A stretch of DNA of 22,555 nt, from positions 1 to 22,555 of the forward strand of contig CALDIA010000216.1 in assembly GCA_937901455.1 (NCBI GenBank). Reading direction: 5' to 3'. Each line of letters opens with the position of its first letter. Position 1 is the stretch's first letter. A model generated the notes under the pieces. That model worked only from the letters and a program-made list of their open reading frames with translations. It was not told where the DNA came from and ran no database searches. Origin of the DNA: an uncultured Bacteroidales bacterium. Lineage in GTDB: Bacteria; Bacteroidota; Bacteroidia; Bacteroidales; WCHB1-69. Positions 1 through 7,302 of this stretch are shown piece after piece. Both the position numbers and the translations under genes were made by a program.

Positions 1-5
1 GATCG

Positions 6-31
6 GCGGGCTTGTTTGTTTACCCGCTTTT
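6..31 (+). terminator. weak hairpin with short T tract at left edge
   Basis: GCGGG (6-10) can pair with CCCGC (23-27) and is followed by TTTT on the plus strand. It could end a plus-strand gene lying left of the window, or be a hairpin in the leader of a minus-strand gene off the edge. The stem is only 5 bp with a 12-nt loop, so this is tentative. Confidence 0.3.
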
Positions 32-59
32 ATAACTTTCCAAGTTGAACTTATAGGGG

Positions 60-91
60 CAAAAGTAACATTTACCTCTTTCACTTCTCAA
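60..91 (-). promoter_or_regulatory. candidate promoter reading out of the left edge
   Basis: Read on the minus strand, TTG (91-89) is followed after 21 nt by TACTTTTG (67-60), which fits the Bacteroidota -33/-7 pattern (TTG, then TAnnTTTG). It lies just downstream of the trmH-like stop codon and would drive a minus-strand gene beyond the window. No start codon for such a gene is visible in the remaining bases. Confidence 0.4.
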
Positions 92-128
92 AAGAAGTAA
101 ACAAATTACTAACGACAATATTTAATAA

Positions 129-827
129 TTAATAACCCATGGTATGTTTGGCAAGGAAGTCGCGCACAATAGGTTCTGGGTTGCGAATGCTTTTCTGAAG
201 CCATTCCAGATAAAGGTCGGCATGTTCATCATCGGTCAGTTGCCAGGCAACATCCGAGTGACGCAGGCGTTCGGAGGCATGCGACAGGATAATGGCAGCG
301 GAGTTGGAGATGTTGAAACTCTCGGTAAAACCATACATTGGGATGAGCACATTATAGTCGGCGCAGGCCACGGCCTCTTCTGACAATCCTGTAAGTTCTG
401 TGCCAAAGAGGAAGGCGGTCTTCTGTGCCACAGCAATATCAAAAATAGTCTTTTGTTTCTCATCAGGAAGTGTGGCCACCACGGTGTAGCCCTTGGTATG
501 TAGGTCATCAATACATTGTTTCATATTATGCTCGGCATAGGGGTAATGATGCAGTGTGAGCCATTTGTCAGCTCCCATGCTGATATCCTTGTGCACGTTA
601 AACTCATTCCTGTTTTCCACAATATAAGCATCTTGGACGCCGTAGCACTCACAGGAGCGCATCACCGCACTGATATTTTGTGTTTGATATAGGTCTTCCA
701 ACACCACGGCAATGTGGCGGGTTCTTAGATGCAGAACTTCTTTAAGACGTGCCTGTCGTGGTTCAGTAACAAATTGTTCCAGATGTAGAATCAGTTCTTG
801 GCGTATATGGGGACTTAGTGTACACAT
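129..827 (-). CDS. trmH: TrmH-family (SpoU) tRNA 2'-O-methyltransferase
   Basis: This 232-aa protein is predicted to transfer a methyl group from S-adenosylmethionine to a 2'-hydroxyl in RNA; in the closest family member, TrmH, the target is G18 of tRNA. The three SPOUT/SpoU knot motifs are visible: motif 1 with N51 and R57 (NISAVMRSCE), motif 2 around residues 139-152 (FLFGTELTGLSEEA), and motif 3 around 162-174 (IPMYGFTESFNIS). The length is close to that of E. coli TrmH (229 aa). The start at 827 was chosen because the reading frame, although open further upstream, would otherwise run into the pnuC gene; from the MCTLSPH start it begins 10 nt after the pnuC stop. It is probably co-transcribed with pnuC. 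The family assignment is firm; the exact tRNA position is inferred. Confidence 0.85.
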   Translation of the reverse strand: MCTLSPHIRQELILHLEQFVTEPRQARLKEVLHLRTRHIAVVLEDLYQTQNISAVMRSCECYGVQDAYIVENRNEFNVHKDISMGADKWLTLHHYPYAEHNMKQCIDDLHTKGYTVVATLPDEKQKTIFDIAVAQKTAFLFGTELTGLSEEAVACADYNVLIPMYGFTESFNISNSAAIILSHASERLRHSDVAWQLTDDEHADLYLEWLQKSIRNPEPIVRDFLAKHTMGY

Positions 828-837
828 ACGATTGTAT

Positions 838-1461
838 TTATTGTTTCTTTTTAAGCGGTTCGAGGTTGGAGGTTGTGACGAGCATATCCCTGCGCCATTT
901 AAAATAGCCCATGACAGCCACCACCACATACACAATAAAGAGCACTGCCGTAGGATAGAGGCCTTTCCAAAGATAAAGTGCGGTAGAGACCACATTGACC
1001 ACAATCCAGAGCAGCCATTGTTCCAGCCATTTCTTAGCCAGCATATACATGGCAACAATACTGAGCGAGGTGGTAAAGGCATCGCCAAAAGGCACGGGGC
1101 TGTCGGTAAAACGCACCAGTACAAAAGCGATGAGCGCGTACACCAGCACAAAGATAATGGTAAGTTTTGGAATCATGCTTTTCGGGGTATGTTGTATAGG
1201 ATCGGCCATGGCGGCATTTTCTCCCGGCAGACTGCCATATCCTGCACGCGAGCGCTTGAGCCAGGCGCACAATCCATACACATTGGCACCAATGTAATAG
1301 AGGTAAACAGCCGCATCAGCATAAAACTTGCCTTGAAAAAATATGATCACATAGCATAGTGACATCAGTATGCCTGCGGGCCAAAGCCAAACGTTGGCCT
1401 TATATTCCAATATAAGATAGATAATGCCAATAACGGCGCCTATGATTTCCAGCACATCCAT
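838..1461 (-). CDS. pnuC: PnuC-family vitamin transporter (nicotinamide riboside or related)
   Basis: This 207-aa inner-membrane protein has about seven hydrophobic segments and the late PnuC signature: aromatic residues W145, W149 and W152 with N156 (KKWLEQWLLWIVVN), then a YLWKGLYPTA segment and a short basic tail. PnuC proteins carry nicotinamide riboside by facilitated diffusion. Close relatives in Bacteroidota (PnuT, PnuX) carry thiamine or riboflavin, so the substrate is not certain; no TPP or FMN riboswitch is visible in the short leader. The start at 1461 (MDVLEIIG) is preferred over an upstream ATG at 1515 because a strong promoter lies between the two. It is the first gene of a likely two-gene unit with trmH. 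Confidence 0.82.
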   Translation of the reverse strand: MDVLEIIGAVIGIIYLILEYKANVWLWPAGILMSLCYVIIFFQGKFYADAAVYLYYIGANVYGLCAWLKRSRAGYGSLPGENAAMADPIQHTPKSMIPKLTIIFVLVYALIAFVLVRFTDSPVPFGDAFTTSLSIVAMYMLAKKWLEQWLLWIVVNVVSTALYLWKGLYPTAVLFIVYVVVAVMGYFKWRRDMLVTTSNLEPLKKKQ

Positions 1462-1480
1462 AAAGTCATTTTTCAGGCCG

Positions 1481-1512
1481 CAAAAATACACAAAAGGAGT
1501 CCATTTGCCAAA
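1481..1512 (-). promoter_or_regulatory. promoter of pnuC-trmH
   Basis: On the minus strand TTTG (1512-1509) is followed after 20 nt by TATTTTTG (1488-1481), an excellent match to the Bacteroidota sigma-ABfr consensus. Transcription would begin about 10-15 nt before the pnuC start codon at 1461, giving a very short leader. Confidence 0.7.
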
Positions 1513-1544
1513 CAAAAAGGGGCGTGCATTTTCCTACACGCCCC
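1511..1544 (-). terminator. intrinsic terminator of the island's left end
   Basis: GGGGCGTG (1519-1526) and CACGCCCC (1537-1544) form a perfect 8-bp stem with a 10-nt loop. On the minus strand the stem is followed directly by TTTTTGTT. It would stop transcripts coming from the barrel gene at 1795-2376, and its T tract abuts the -33 element of the pnuC promoter. Confidence 0.72.
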
Positions 1545-1645
1545 ATCATCACCCAAAAACTTTACTTGCTGATATCTTTTTAGGTGTTTTTGTCAGCTAA
1601 CGTATGTTGGCAGTTAGAAAAGGGAGAAGCCTTCCAAGGTTACAG

Positions 1646-1785
1646 CATCATGCAATTCCTACTCCCATTGGCTCAGGCGGTCAATCACCTCATCGGGCTG
1701 GGTGTTGATGAACTGCTCGTAAACGCCCACATTATCCACATACGCGCTTATCGCGTTGCTGGTGGTGAGCACATACTGGTTGTCA
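1646..1785 (-). pseudogene. 140-bp duplicated 3' end of the cysteine-rich lipoprotein gene
   Basis: These 140 bases match 4118-4257 with only four mismatches and abrupt ends on both sides. On the minus strand they encode the last 42 or so residues of the lipoprotein at 4131-4652, ending RLSQWE and the same TAG stop. There is no start codon or upstream part, and the frame differs from that of the neighbouring barrel gene, so it is a gene fragment. Together with its partner copy it brackets the PKD/barrel pair at 1795-4070 as a direct repeat. Confidence 0.85.
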
Positions 1786-1794
1786 TCACAAGAA

Positions 1795-2376
1795 CTAAAA
1801 ACTAACGCCCATCTTAAGCATAAAACCTGTCAGCATTGGGACGTCAACCCCATAGCTTACTCCGCCAAACAGACTACACTTATCATTAATCCTAGCGTTC
1901 GCGCCTAAAAATACTGACGCCAACGCCCCCAATTCATAAGAGACCCGAACTGGGTTAAAGCCTCGGGACCTTTGCGAAACATCCAAGATTTCAAGCACGC
2001 CTGCACTAAACATAAACATTGGGCTCCATTTTTTATCAGCCAATACAATATATCGCAAATTAAAATATAAACGAAAAACAAATTCGTCAATATCGTGTTT
2101 CCCCAGTTCCAGATCCTGCTTATCCACAACCTTATAGTCCAAATAGCTGAACCCGACCCCGCCCCCAAGAACGAGATGCGGGTTCAGTTGTCTTCCATAA
2201 ACTTCTTGAATACCGACCCCTCCGCCAAAACGATGCATGCTGAAATTAAACAATCCATCCAATTCTATGGCATGATAGGATTCTCCTTTCTTGATCTTTG
2301 GTGTTCCTTCCAAGTCCTGTGCCGTCAACATAATCACCATTGACAACATTGTAATTATTAATAAAATCTTTCTCAT
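1795..2376 (-). CDS. small outer-membrane beta-barrel-like protein (left copy)
   Basis: A 193-aa protein with a signal peptide (MRKILLIITMLSMVIMLTAQ, cut likely near residue 19) and alternating glycine and aromatic strands such as RFGGGVGI and LVLGGGVGF, ending in Phe as outer-membrane barrels commonly do. It is clearly paralogous to the protein at 9177-9758: same length, shared blocks YHAxELDGLFNF, RFGGGVGI, NPHLVLGGG, DIDEFVFRLY, RYIVLA and DVP(M/L)LTGF. It follows the PKD gene at 2400-4070 by 23 nt, repeating the PKD-then-barrel order of the other pair. Function is unknown; a surface or periplasm-facing barrel partner of the PKD protein is a guess from the conserved pairing. Confidence 0.75.
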   Translation of the reverse strand: MRKILLIITMLSMVIMLTAQDLEGTPKIKKGESYHAIELDGLFNFSMHRFGGGVGIQEVYGRQLNPHLVLGGGVGFSYLDYKVVDKQDLELGKHDIDEFVFRLYFNLRYIVLADKKWSPMFMFSAGVLEILDVSQRSRGFNPVRVSYELGALASVFLGANARINDKCSLFGGVSYGVDVPMLTGFMLKMGVSF

Positions 2377-2399
2377 ATTTTCACTGTTTAATATTCAAC

Positions 2400-4070
2400 T
2401 TATCTGCAATCAAGATTGTGTAAATACAGGACCCCATCATTTGTCTCATATATGGAGGAATCATCACTCCGAATTCCATAAGATGAAAATATATCATCGT
2501 GTCTGATTCTGAAACGATGACCTACTCCGAAGTCATAATTATTTGCTTTCATACCATGAACAATATGCCCGTTCGGTTGGACCTCTGAGAAACTATCACA
2601 AACCTGACTACCACTACTTGTTATCTCTCCTCCAAAAGAGTTGAAAATAGTGTGGGCTCTTTCTCTTTTCCAACTACCGTTTGTTTTCTTCTTATAGTGA
2701 ATCGTTTTAACGATTATACGATGAAATATCATATTGTACGTGGCAAAAGAATGAACCAACTTGTAATTATTGTCAACATCTATAATCAATGTGACACCAC
2801 GAGTAATATTCTTACAACAATTCCCTGTCCCTGATATGGAAACTGTCTGTTTATCACTCGCAACACACCCATCAGAAAATTCCACCATTAACTCTATTGT
2901 GAAATTACCGTCATTCTCAAACAGAACAGTAGGATTGGCCTCTGATGACACCCTGCCATTACCGAATGACCAACTATAACTTATGATTTGCGCATCCTCG
3001 TCACAATGGTGTGGATATGTTCCCACCTTGCATAATACTCCTTCTTCTGTCATTGTCAAAACAGGTGTTGTAATGAAAGCTATACAGTCCTGAACCTTGA
3101 TTGTCTTAGAACATTCCATGTTTATTCCATTTCTCAATTGGACATTGGCTGTGATCTCATACTCTCCTGATGTCTCGTAATAATGAACCGTATAACGTTC
3201 TGATGACGAAGTATTATCACCGAAATTCCAATATATCGATGATATGTTCCCCAAATGTGAAACTATTTCAAATTGGAAAGTCCGCGGACAGCCATCTGTC
3301 ACCAATTGAACAAGCCATAGCATTTGGTCACAAGGCGCATCTTCACCTTCAATGTCTTCTATTCTCTTATCACCTACCAATGGCCTTGCAATTCCAGATT
3401 TATATGCCCTAAATGTCCCCTCGAATTCTCCGAAATTATACCAAAGTGATAAAACCGTACTGAGATCTTGGTAATCATTGTTGGGTATTAAAACCTGTTG
3501 TTGTTCCCCAAACAGGTAGAGGTCACTCCCCACGGAGACAACGCTATTTGTATTAAGAATGCTCCGCATACATTCTGACACTATATAGTGCTGTTCTGGA
3601 TTATTCCGAAAAGAGAGTCTGCCTTGTCTCTCCAATGTTAACACCTCGGCTTCAATCTTGCTTCGCAATGATGAAAAATTATAATGAGCATCAAATACGT
3701 ATAAGATCGGAAAAATTGGAAAGCTGTCAGAAGTGTTGAACACGGCATAATCTTCATCTAATTCCATCAAGGAATCCATCAGCTCGGAGTAATAAACCAA
3801 TGTGTCATACAACAACGCAAGTATGGTGTCATTCGGTATTTGCAGCACGTTATAAGTGGTATTATTACGTATATGTAAAGAATCTATATCTTCTAAGAAT
3901 TGCAGAACCTAATTCCTCATTAAAAACTGATTCAGAAGAGTTGGATTATAGAAAGATGCTTCTTCTTGTATCGGCGTGATTGATTCATCAAGCACCTGAC
4001 TTTCGCAACAAATAGGCATTTGCATAATTGCTACAGCCAAAATAATTGTTTAAAAAAAGTTTATTTTCAT
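2400..4070 (-). pseudogene. PKD-domain secreted protein, broken by two in-frame stop codons
   Basis: The reading frame matches the intact 558-aa paralogue at 9791-11467 from start to end (557 codons here). It begins at ATG 4070 (MKINFF) but has TAA at 4050-4052 (codon 7, inside the signal peptide) and TAG at 3909-3911 (codon 54, aligned with Glu in the paralogue). No frameshift is needed to align the two. The remaining 482-codon open frame from an internal ATG at 3848 keeps both PKD repeats (around YWNFGDNTSS and YSWSFGNGRVSS) and the C-terminal end LHNLDCR. A product from 3848 would lack a signal peptide and would not be exported. The long intact remainder points to recent inactivation, or to base-call errors, which cannot be excluded. 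Confidence 0.8.
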
Positions 4071-4117
4071 AAAACGTACAATGTTATAAATTAACTGCTA
4101 TATTTATTTAGTATCTT

Positions 4118-4257
4118 CATCATGCAGTTCCTACTCCCATTCGCTCAGGCGGTCAATCACCTCATCGGGCTGGGTGTTGATGAACCGCTCGTAAACGCCC
4201 ACATTATCCACATACGCGCTTATCGCGTTGCTGGTGCTGAGCACATACTGGTTGTCA
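4118..4257. repeat. 140-bp direct repeat, parent copy
   Basis: This copy contains the 3' end of the lipoprotein gene plus 13 bp beyond its stop. It has four mismatches from 1646-1785. The two copies have the same orientation and enclose about 2.3 kb (1786-4117), that is, exactly the barrel gene and the PKD pseudogene. Confidence 0.88.
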
Positions 4258-4652
4258 ATGAGCAATTGCTTGATATTGCGCAATGCCTGTGCCGCCTCCA
4301 TGTTGTGCAGTGTCTGCTCAATATATTGGATGTCGGCGTCATACAGCGCCATCATTTCTGGAGTGGCCTCCACTACGATCTTGGGAGTTCCGCCTTTCTG
4401 GCCAGGGCTTCCACCATTCCCAAGACCGCCACATACTGGCTGGCCCGCCACACAAGTACAGTTGCAAGGTGACTCATAGGTGCGGCATGAGCCACGCCGG
4501 CACTCCACCTCGCAGCAGGGGGTTTTATTATCCTTGGATTCTAAAACCTCGTTAAGACCAACACTTTGTGTCTGGGTTCCCTCATTGCAGGAAACAAGTC
4601 CGAATGCCACTCCCGACATTACGAACAAAAGAATGAATAACTTTTTCATCAT
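4131..4652 (-). CDS. cysteine-rich lipoprotein
   Basis: A 173-aa predicted lipoprotein with signal MMKKLFILLFVMSGVAFGLV and lipobox LVSC, lipidated at C22. Residues 46-74 hold eight cysteines in 29 residues (C46, C47, C51, C56, C63, C65, C67, C74), a compact disulfide or metal-binding knot, then a Gly-rich linker (76-88) and an alpha-helical C-terminal part (about 95-173). I do not recognise the family. Its start region lies in a 71-bp sequence identical to that of the lipoprotein gene at 7303-7998. Its last 42 codons are duplicated at 1646-1785. It is probably the last gene of the minus-strand set beginning at 7998. Confidence 0.72.
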   Translation of the reverse strand: MMKKLFILLFVMSGVAFGLVSCNEGTQTQSVGLNEVLESKDNKTPCCEVECRRGSCRTYESPCNCTCVAGQPVCGGLGNGGSPGQKGGTPKIVVEATPEMMALYDADIQYIEQTLHNMEAAQALRNIKQLLIDNQYVLSTSNAISAYVDNVGVYERFINTQPDEVIDRLSEWE

Positions 4653-4702
4653 TATTAATTTTTATAAGGATAATAAAGGGTTGTATGTTTGATATTAGTA
4701 GT
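4632..4702. repeat. 71-bp leader/start-codon repeat, copy 1
   Basis: It covers the first codons (MMKKLFI, minus strand) and about 50 bp upstream of the lipoprotein gene ending at 4652. It is identical in all 71 bases to 7978-8048 and nearly identical to 6722-6793. It has an A/T-rich translation start region typical of Bacteroidota. The proteins downstream differ completely after the signal peptide. Confidence 0.88.
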
Positions 4703-4720
4703 GATCCTTTTGATTCTGAA

Positions 4721-5566
4721 TTATTCAGCGTTCTCTATTTTCTTCATGATCCGTTCCTTCCTCGTCTTGAAACAATGTATATAGCCCAACTCGATACCAA
4801 GATAGTTGTGTCGGTAGGTCATGGAGCCATATTCGTTATGATGCAGCCGGTATTTGTAATATCCTGAGAATTTATCTTGGAACGCCAGATTTGCCACCAC
4901 CCCAAACCGTAAAAGGTCATGGTAAGGCAACTGGTAATACACTCCCAGATTCAATTGGGCATCCACTTTCAGCTTATAACCATTCGCATCGTATAAATAA
5001 AACGAACAATCATGTGCTTCATCACCATAGAATATCATCCTGCACATCGCCTCGGCTACATCAGGGTCGGACCGCACAGCATAATAGGTTGCCTGAATAA
5101 TATCTATCAAGTTAATGCCTATCCTGCCATATAAAGACCATCTGCTCTGTTTTATAGGCAGGCTAAATTCCATCTTGATAGGAATCTGTAGAGAATAACG
5201 CCTGTCTTGAGCTTTGATCGGGAAAAAATGTTCTCTAAAGTTCTCCATCGGAAACAACTCGGTACAATATTGCCGAAATGCAAGTTGAGATGTAGTACCT
5301 ATATCCAGACCTACTGAAAAACCAAAATAGTCACAAAAATGGTAAGAGAACTCCAAACCCGCCTTCCAGCCCAGGGCTGGATAAGCCTTGGGCTCGGGCA
5401 AATCCCCGGCAATCCTATGCACACACATCTTCTCGGCCACATTGCCCTCCACGTTGACACCAAGATGAAATCCGTTAGTGAAAACGGGGTACTGCTGGGC
5501 GCTAACTTGATTTAAACAACTAAAGCATACGACAAACAAACAAGTAATAAAAATCTTTCTTTCCAT
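4721..5566 (-). CDS. outer-membrane beta-barrel protein (PorT-like type)
   Basis: A 281-aa protein with a signal peptide (MERKIFITCLFVVCFSCLNQ, cut likely after VSA near residue 24). Alternating beta strands with many aromatic and glycine residues follow, e.g. LGWKAGLEFSYHF, FGFSVGLDIG, SLYGRIGINL and NYLGIELGYIHCF. The pattern resembles the Bacteroidota outer-membrane barrel family (PorT or OmpW-like beta-barrel). The ATG at 5566 is chosen because the three codons before it begin with TTG and add nothing to the signal peptide. It starts 18 nt after the stop of the 5585-6742 lipoprotein gene and ends 68 nt before the next, so it is probably in the same operon. Role unknown. Confidence 0.7.
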   Translation of the reverse strand: MERKIFITCLFVVCFSCLNQVSAQQYPVFTNGFHLGVNVEGNVAEKMCVHRIAGDLPEPKAYPALGWKAGLEFSYHFCDYFGFSVGLDIGTTSQLAFRQYCTELFPMENFREHFFPIKAQDRRYSLQIPIKMEFSLPIKQSRWSLYGRIGINLIDIIQATYYAVRSDPDVAEAMCRMIFYGDEAHDCSFYLYDANGYKLKVDAQLNLGVYYQLPYHDLLRFGVVANLAFQDKFSGYYKYRLHHNEYGSMTYRHNYLGIELGYIHCFKTRKERIMKKIENAE

Positions 5567-5584
5567 ATTATTCAAAAAATATGA

Positions 5585-6742
5585 TTATTCAAATTCAAGG
5601 TCAAACGTTTGTGAGTCTGGCATTCCTATCCGTACTTCAACCGTAGCATCTTCTGTGAAAACGCCAAAAGAGTAGTTGTATGTAATGTAATCTACACCCG
5701 TATGCTGGTATGTAAGTCTGTCTGAAAAGCACTTGACATTTTTCAAATTCGGTAGGGGTTGGTGTAAAAATCCTTCATCGCGCGACCAGCTCAAGAAAAC
5801 ATTTAACGGAGTATATTCCTTGGTCCCTAAGGCAAGACTTGGCATCATTGAACAAGGAAGACGTTTTTTCCGATATACATTCTGCCCGCCATTATTAGTT
5901 CTCACATATTGATAATTTACCAGTTTATATGTGATCACATGCGAGATAATCAAACCTCGACGACCTTTTACCATCCATTCTGAGAAATCATTCGTTCCTA
6001 TTGATTCAAAATCAGAAAAACCAAGTCTGACGATGGGTGTGCTACATGAAAATTTCTTGAATGCCGGCATATCTTCGATATCCGGATCCTCATATACATC
6101 ATCTTTTACAATAAAGTTCTCCGGCAACTCAGAAATGTCAGCATTCCTGTTCCGCAGCCAGCTGTCCAACAAAGCAACCGGGGCAAGGACCAATACACTG
6201 TCCCTGAATTGATATAAGGTATCATGCACACACACTTCATGATACGGGGTATGAACAGCCTGCTCCGACTCTAGTATGAAAATATTGTCTATAGGATTGT
6301 TTCCTGTACAACCATTATTCATCCAGCTGCTCGTCTGTTCCTCCTGAAGATCGAATAGCATCAGGCCCGAAATTCCATATTGATCCTCAAACATCTTGAC
6401 AGGCAGAAATTCGGTGTATCCCAACTCCTCTTCCACAGCCAACAATTCTTCTTCTGAAAGATTGCTGTATGCCTGACAAAACAGACTATCCCATAACCTG
6501 CAATCTTCCGTAAGCTGGCTCATCACATATTCGTATTGCTCAACCGTACTAAAACTTAATATGTTGCCATTCAATAAGTTGATTGTTCCATATCTTCTGG
6601 CGGGCATCTGATCGTATATCTGCTGCAGCTCTTCAGGAAGCGAGTTGTATAGTTGGCTCTTCAAAAGATGCTGGTCTTTACATCCTGCAAGAAGGAGAAG
6701 AACAATAAAAGTTGAGCAATAAATGAATAACTTTTTCATCAT
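5585..6742 (-). CDS. lipoprotein of unknown function
   Basis: A 385-aa predicted lipoprotein: signal MMKKLFIYCSTFIVLLLLAG with lipobox LAGC, lipidated at C21. The residues after the cysteine (K, D, Q) are charged, which in Bacteroidota can favour surface display; that is inference. The middle is acidic and mostly helical (about 25-130). The C-terminal half looks beta-rich and carries a run of basic and aromatic residues (GRRGLIISHVITYKLVNYQY and on). This recalls, weakly, the C-terminal part of the PKD proteins in this window (HRIIVKTxHYxKxxNGxWKR). I do not recognise a named domain. It is followed closely by the barrel gene at 4721-5566 and shares its leader with two other lipoproteins here. 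Confidence 0.68.
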   Translation of the reverse strand: MMKKLFIYCSTFIVLLLLAGCKDQHLLKSQLYNSLPEELQQIYDQMPARRYGTINLLNGNILSFSTVEQYEYVMSQLTEDCRLWDSLFCQAYSNLSEEELLAVEEELGYTEFLPVKMFEDQYGISGLMLFDLQEEQTSSWMNNGCTGNNPIDNIFILESEQAVHTPYHEVCVHDTLYQFRDSVLVLAPVALLDSWLRNRNADISELPENFIVKDDVYEDPDIEDMPAFKKFSCSTPIVRLGFSDFESIGTNDFSEWMVKGRRGLIISHVITYKLVNYQYVRTNNGGQNVYRKKRLPCSMMPSLALGTKEYTPLNVFLSWSRDEGFLHQPLPNLKNVKCFSDRLTYQHTGVDYITYNYSFGVFTEDATVEVRIGMPDSQTFDLEFE

Positions 6743-6793
6743 TATTAATTTTTATAAGGTTAATAAAAGGGTTGTATTTTTGATATTAATAAT
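6722..6793. repeat. leader/start-codon repeat, copy 2 (diverged)
   Basis: Third member of the leader repeat, differing from the 71-bp identical pair by four substitutions and a one-base insertion. It again spans the MMKKLFI start and about 50 bp upstream. Confidence 0.82.
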
Positions 6794-6899
6794 TGCGTAT
6801 CAGATATTGGGCAAATAAATCTTCCAAGTCATAAAAAGCCAAAATACAAAGGCTTATAGCCAACAGTTGCCTCCCATCTGCTTAAGAGAAGCCTAACCA

Positions 6900-7094
6900 C
6901 TAAGGCTCTGGAAGTAAAAATCTAGTCCTGCAAACAAAAAAGAGTATCATGCCTATTGGATTACTCCCCGCCACCAGCCATGCAATAAGTACGGGTGCAT
7001 CCACTTTCTTCTTTAGCCTAAGTACTATCATATATATCCAGAACAACATCACTATTACAAAATAGCATGTGAAAATAATATCATATCTATTCAT
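6900..7094 (-). CDS. small two-helix membrane protein, PLDc_N-like
   Basis: A 64-aa protein with two hydrophobic segments (about 5-26 and 34-55) separated by a basic stretch (RLKKKVD). The second segment, with PVLIAWLVAGSNPIGMILFF, resembles the PLDc_N two-helix domain, which occurs alone in small membrane proteins including some bacteriocin immunity proteins. The similarity is judged by eye. The start overlaps the stop of the gene before it by 8 nt, which argues for translational coupling and for both being real genes. Confidence 0.55.
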   Translation of the reverse strand: MNRYDIIFTCYFVIVMLFWIYMIVLRLKKKVDAPVLIAWLVAGSNPIGMILFFVCRTRFLLPEP

Positions 7095-7296
7095 TGTTTT
7101 TACTGTTTTTATGGGTTAATACAAATGGAAATGCTATACCTGCCGTAATGAAGATATAGAAAAGATATTGGACAATATCCGTTTGTGAGAACCTACCTTG
7201 TCTCATTCTTCGGATGCACAACACCAAGGACAAGACCCACAGCAGAGACCACACACTCAAAAAAACACATAATATACACAAAGTTATTCTACTCAT
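7087..7296 (-). CDS. small two-helix membrane protein, unknown
   Basis: A 69-aa protein with two hydrophobic segments (about 4-27 and 43-60) and a basic loop (IRRMRQGRF) between them, ending in a charged tail (KNSKNNE). It starts 6 nt after the stop of the lipoprotein gene at 7303-7998 and overlaps the next small gene by 8 nt. No family recognised. The tight packing suggests that these two small proteins act together, perhaps with the preceding lipoprotein. Confidence 0.55.
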   Translation of the reverse strand: MSRITLCILCVFLSVWSLLWVLSLVLCIRRMRQGRFSQTDIVQYLFYIFITAGIAFPFVLTHKNSKNNE

Positions 7297-7302
7297 AGCG
7301 CA

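Noticed and set aside
129..1151. A 340-aa methyltransferase with a long N-terminal extension
   Set aside because: The extra 108 codons overlap the pnuC coding region in another frame, and the real protein aligns with TrmH from 827 only.
838..1461. TPP or other riboswitch controlling the PnuC-family gene
   Set aside because: The predicted leader is only about 15 nt, too short for any known riboswitch.
2400..3848. A separate 482-aa gene starting at 3848
   Set aside because: The frame continues upstream in full alignment with the paralogue to 4070, interrupted only by two stops, so it is part of a broken gene and not an independent start.
1786..4117. Left module as an insertion sequence or transposon
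   Set aside because: There is no transposase, no terminal inverted repeat and no short target duplication; the flanking repeat is a 140-bp gene fragment.
4684..4691. TATGTTTG on the plus strand within the leader repeats as a promoter
   Set aside because: No -33 element, and it would transcribe antisense into the 3' end of the barrel gene with no gene to serve; it is most likely chance within A/T-rich leader DNA.
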